Positions 14,007 through 16,285 of a stretch of DNA of 16,285 nucleotides are shown piece after piece. The notes below the pieces were generated by a model. The model worked only from the letters and a program-made list of their open reading frames with translations. It made no database searches and was not told where the DNA came from. How positions within the stretch are numbered: position 1 is the stretch's first letter; each line of letters begins with the position of its first letter. Position numbers and translations under genes: made by a program. The stretch comes from Mariprofundus sp. (GTDB taxonomy: Bacteria; Pseudomonadota; Zetaproteobacteria; Mariprofundales; Mariprofundaceae), in contig WFUI01000268.1 of the NCBI GenBank assembly GCA_015485035.1, forward strand, positions 1-16,285, given 5' to 3'.

Positions 14007-15992
14007 ATGTCAAAGAACAGTCAGGAACAGGTCACAATCCGCGAATTGGGCACATTGATGGCCAAGGGAAAACAGGCCGGTTTTATCACCTATGAAGAGC
14101 TGAACAATCATTTGCCGGGCGGGCTGGTTTCTGCCAATCGTGTTGAGCAGCTGATTAATGTTTTCACAGAAATGGGTGTGGAAGTTGTTGATCCGGAACG
14201 AGCCCCTACCGGTGCCTATGCCATGCGCAAAGATCGTCTGCGCAAGGAAGATTCTGCTTTACGTGCCGATACATCGCAACTGGGAACGGTTGTTCGCATC
14301 GATGATCCGGTACGTATGTATCTGCGTGAAATGGGTACAGTTGAACTGTTGACTCGCGAAGGTGAGATTGAAATTGCCCGCCGCATCGAAGAAGGACGCA
14401 TGCAGGTACATGAGTCGATTTGTCTGTGCCCGTCTACATTCCGTGAAATCATGTTATTGGGTGAACGCATTGCTGAAATTCGCGATGAAGCACTGGAAAA
14501 TGATGAGGAACCGAATTTCCGGGATATCATTGATGTGGATGAAAAAGTCATCAATGCAGCTGCCATCAAGGAATATGAAAACCGCATGAGCCGCAGTGAA
14601 GACGAGGATGATGAGCCCGATGAAGTTGAAACCAAGCTTGATGGTGAGCAACTGACAGCTGCTATCAAGGCTCGTACGGCCACTCCGGACGGTACGCCGA
14701 TGCTGGAAACCGTTATTACCAAGGATGAGCAACTGGAAGAAGCACTGGGACATTTCAGTAATGCCAAAGTGCTGCATGACGAGTTTATTGCACTGAAAAA
14801 GAAGCTGGCCAAGAAACCGAATGATGAAAAGTTGCAGCTCAAAAGTCGTGAAGTGCTTGATGCCATGCTGCTTGAACTGGTCAGTATTCCTTTTTCACCG
14901 CGTCAGCTTGATCAGCTTGTACAGCGCTTCAAAAATGCTATTGAGCGGGTTCGCCGTTTTGAGCGTACGATCCGCGATTTTGCCCTGAAGGCAAGAATGC
15001 CGCGCAAGTTGTTTCTGGAAACATTTCCACCTAATGAAACCAGTGAACGCTGGATTGATGATTTGATCAGGCAGAACAGGGATGCGGCCTGGGTAGAAAA
15101 AATTGAAGACGTCACGGGTAAAATCAAGGAAAACCAGCGTCGGCTTAAACGTGTTGAGCAGGAAACCGAAATGGATATTGTCGAGCTGAAGGAAGTGGCT
15201 CGTAAACTGACCATGGGTGAAGCCAAGATGCGTCAGGCCAAACGCGAAATGATCGAAGCCAATTTGCGGCTGGTCATTTCCATTGCCAAAAAATACACCA
15301 ATCGTGGTCTTGGATTTCTCGACCTGATCCAGGAAGGTAATATCGGTTTGATGAAGGCGGTGGAAAAATTCGAGTGGCGGCGTGGTTACAAGTTCTCTAC
15401 CTATGCTACATGGTGGATTCGCCAGGCTATTACGCGCTCCATTGCCGATCAGGCACGCACGATTCGTATTCCGGTACATATGATTGAAACGATCAATAAA
15501 ATGATGCGTGTTTCGCGCCAGATTGCTCAGGAGATAGGGCGCGAGCCGACACCGGAAGAACTGGCTGAACATCTGGAGCTACCGGTTGAAAAAGTAGAAC
15601 AGATCCTGGAAGTAGCCAAGGAACCTGTTTCACTCGAAACACCAATCGGTGACGATGAGGATTCACAACTGGGTGATTTTGTTGAAGATGAGAATGCAGA
15701 AAACCCGCTCGACGCAACGGTGAGTGCAGCGCTTTCCGAGGCTACGCTGGATGTGCTGAAAAACCTGACAGACCGTGAACAGAAAGTGCTGCGTATGCGT
15801 TTCGGTATCGGTATGAATACCGATCATACACTGGAAGAAGTAGGCAAACAGTTCGGTGTTACCCGTGAACGTATTCGTCAGATTGAAGCGAAGGCCTTGC
15901 GCAAACTACGCCACCCATCGCGGGCACAGAAGTTGAAGACATTCGCTGATTCTCCGGAAAAAGCTGTTCAGCTGGAAGGCAGCATTCGCTGA
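14007..15992 (+). CDS. rpoD: RNA polymerase primary sigma factor, sigma-70
   Basis: Housekeeping sigma factor that directs core RNA polymerase to -35/-10 promoters. Started at the ATG at 14007 (AGGAG at 13993-13997); an ATG seven codons upstream lies inside dnaG. The 661 residues contain region 1.1 (about 1-75, [24 protein letters not shown]), region 1.2 (about 96-130, [22 protein letters not shown]), a long acidic non-conserved region (about 150-380, with [12 protein letters not shown]), region 2 (about 415-485, [31 protein letters not shown] and the -10-contacting [14 protein letters not shown]), region 3, and region 4 (about 585-650, with the helix-turn-helix [30 protein letters not shown]). 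The presence of region 1.1 and the non-conserved insert marks a group 1 sigma, not RpoS or RpoH. Confidence 0.99.
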   Translation: MSKNSQEQVTIRELGTLMAKGKQAGFITYEELNNHLPGGLVSANRVEQLINVFTEMGVEVVDPERAPTGAYAMRKDRLRKEDSALRADTSQLGTVVRIDDPVRMYLREMGTVELLTREGEIEIARRIEEGRMQVHESICLCPSTFREIMLLGERIAEIRDEALENDEEPNFRDIIDVDEKVINAAAIKEYENRMSRSEDEDDEPDEVETKLDGEQLTAAIKARTATPDGTPMLETVITKDEQLEEALGHFSNAKVLHDEFIALKKKLAKKPNDEKLQLKSREVLDAMLLELVSIPFSPRQLDQLVQRFKNAIERVRRFERTIRDFALKARMPRKLFLETFPPNETSERWIDDLIRQNRDAAWVEKIEDVTGKIKENQRRLKRVEQETEMDIVELKEVARKLTMGEAKMRQAKREMIEANLRLVISIAKKYTNRGLGFLDLIQEGNIGLMKAVEKFEWRRGYKFSTYATWWIRQAITRSIADQARTIRIPVHMIETINKMMRVSRQIAQEIGREPTPEELAEHLELPVEKVEQILEVAKEPVSLETPIGDDEDSQLGDFVEDENAENPLDATVSAALSEATLDVLKNLTDREQKVLRMRFGIGMNTDHTLEEVGKQFGVTRERIRQIEAKALRKLRHPSRAQKLKTFADSPEKAVQLEGSIR

Positions 15993-16011
15993 GAAGAGGC
16001 TGACTTTTAGG

Positions 16012-16053
16012 GAGATGCTGATTTATTGTCATTCCGGCAAAAATCAGCATCTC
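16012..16053. repeat. 13-bp perfect inverted repeat downstream of rpoD
   Basis: Arms GAGATGCTGATTT (16012-16024) and AAATCAGCATCTC (16041-16053) surround a 16-nt loop containing CATTCCGG. It starts 19 bp after the rpoD stop, so it may end or protect the operon transcript. There is no T-run on either side, so it is not a standard intrinsic terminator. The loop recalls REP-like palindromes, but copy number cannot be judged from one window. Confidence 0.8.
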
Positions 16054-16101
16054 TATGTCTGCACGCTCTTTGTGGTAAAATAATATCGCCAGCGCTTTGT
16101 A

Positions 16102-16285
16102 TCAAGCTGGTGGAATATGAATGCGTTCAATGGCCGTCGTTAACCTTGTGGATGGATCGATGCTTACAAGTGTTGCAAAAATTGAGGCTCCGCGTTCTAC
16201 CGCTTCAAAGCGTTGAGGCAAGCGTTGTACCATGCGCGTTAATGCACCATCGATTTTCATGCCGATGATAGACTGATAAGAGCCG
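16102..16285 (-). CDS. possible 3' end of an unidentified gene (partial at right edge)
   Basis: A minus-strand frame entering at the window edge (first full codon 16284-16282) runs 60 codons to a TGA at 16102-16104. The peptide has a protein-like composition (for example GMKIDGALTRMVQRLPQRFE and FATLVSIDPSTRLTTAIERI), whereas the overlapping plus-strand frames break up into short pieces. I do not recognise a family. No start is assigned; Met at 16260 lacks a ribosome site, so the gene probably begins beyond the window. It would converge on rpoD across the hairpin at 16012-16053. Confidence 0.4.
   Translation of the reverse strand, partial: GSYQSIIGMKIDGALTRMVQRLPQRFEAVERGASIFATLVSIDPSTRLTTAIERIHIPPA

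Noticed and set aside
14216..14866. 216-codon serine-rich open frame antisense to rpoD
   Set aside because: Low-complexity composition and full overlap with the well-conserved rpoD coding frame; a shadow of its acidic region.
14895..15572. 225-codon minus-strand frame inside rpoD
   Set aside because: Antisense to sigma regions 2 and 3, which are strongly conserved in the plus frame; no sign of independent coding.
16105..16160. Possible tRNA (GTTCAATGG resembling a T-loop) after rpoD
   Set aside because: No matching acceptor, D or anticodon stems could be built around it.

Overview
This window reads as bacterial chromosome from a Gram-negative proteobacterium: lipobox lipoprotein, signal peptides, SlyX, a TolB-like propeller, the succinylase (DapC/DapD) lysine route, and an rpsU-yqeY-dnaG-rpoD block. 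The Fur-controlled FTR1 uptake locus would suit an iron-oriented lineage such as Zetaproteobacteria, but that assignment is inference from gene content, not from a search. No rRNA, tRNA, CRISPR array, transposase or prophage gene was recognised. Genes are dense and mostly housekeeping.

Layout. (1) 1-1450, minus strand: an iron-transport operon with a small exported cupredoxin-fold protein followed by an FTR1 ferric/ferrous permease. Both are read from a promoter flanked and overlapped by two identical 17-bp Fur palindromes. The FTR1 frame does not stop where the permease should end. It runs on through a signal-peptide-like segment into a beta-rich domain that leaves the window. (2) 1548-7525, plus strand: slyX, then a tightly packed amino-acid biosynthesis cluster: argH, an FN3-like lipoprotein, dapC, a fold-type III PLP decarboxylase, dapD, and a SRPBCC-fold protein. 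argH/lipoprotein and lipoprotein/dapC overlap by 8 and 4 nt, so translation is probably coupled. DapD and DapC are consecutive steps of the succinylase branch of meso-diaminopimelate/lysine synthesis.

(3) 7676-8746, plus: an exported TolB-like beta-propeller protein. A strong symmetric hairpin separates it from the convergent pair at 8818-11215 (minus), murJ (lipid II flippase) followed by a PolB-type 3'-5' exonuclease that overlaps its stop codon. (4) 11357-15992, plus, divergent from murJ: rpsU, a clear intrinsic terminator, then yqeY, dnaG and rpoD. This is the macromolecular-synthesis operon arrangement linking translation, replication priming and transcription initiation.

(5) 15993-16285: a 13-bp perfect hairpin without a T-tract, then a minus-strand open frame entering from the right edge that may be the tail of an unidentified gene.

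Most of the window is ordinary. The points worth a second look are the FTR1 fusion, the paired Fur boxes, the non-LysA decarboxylase placed between dapC and dapD, the FN3-like lipoprotein in the slot where LptM normally lies next to argH, a 23-bp tandem duplication across the rpsU stop codon, and the terminal hairpin and partial frame.
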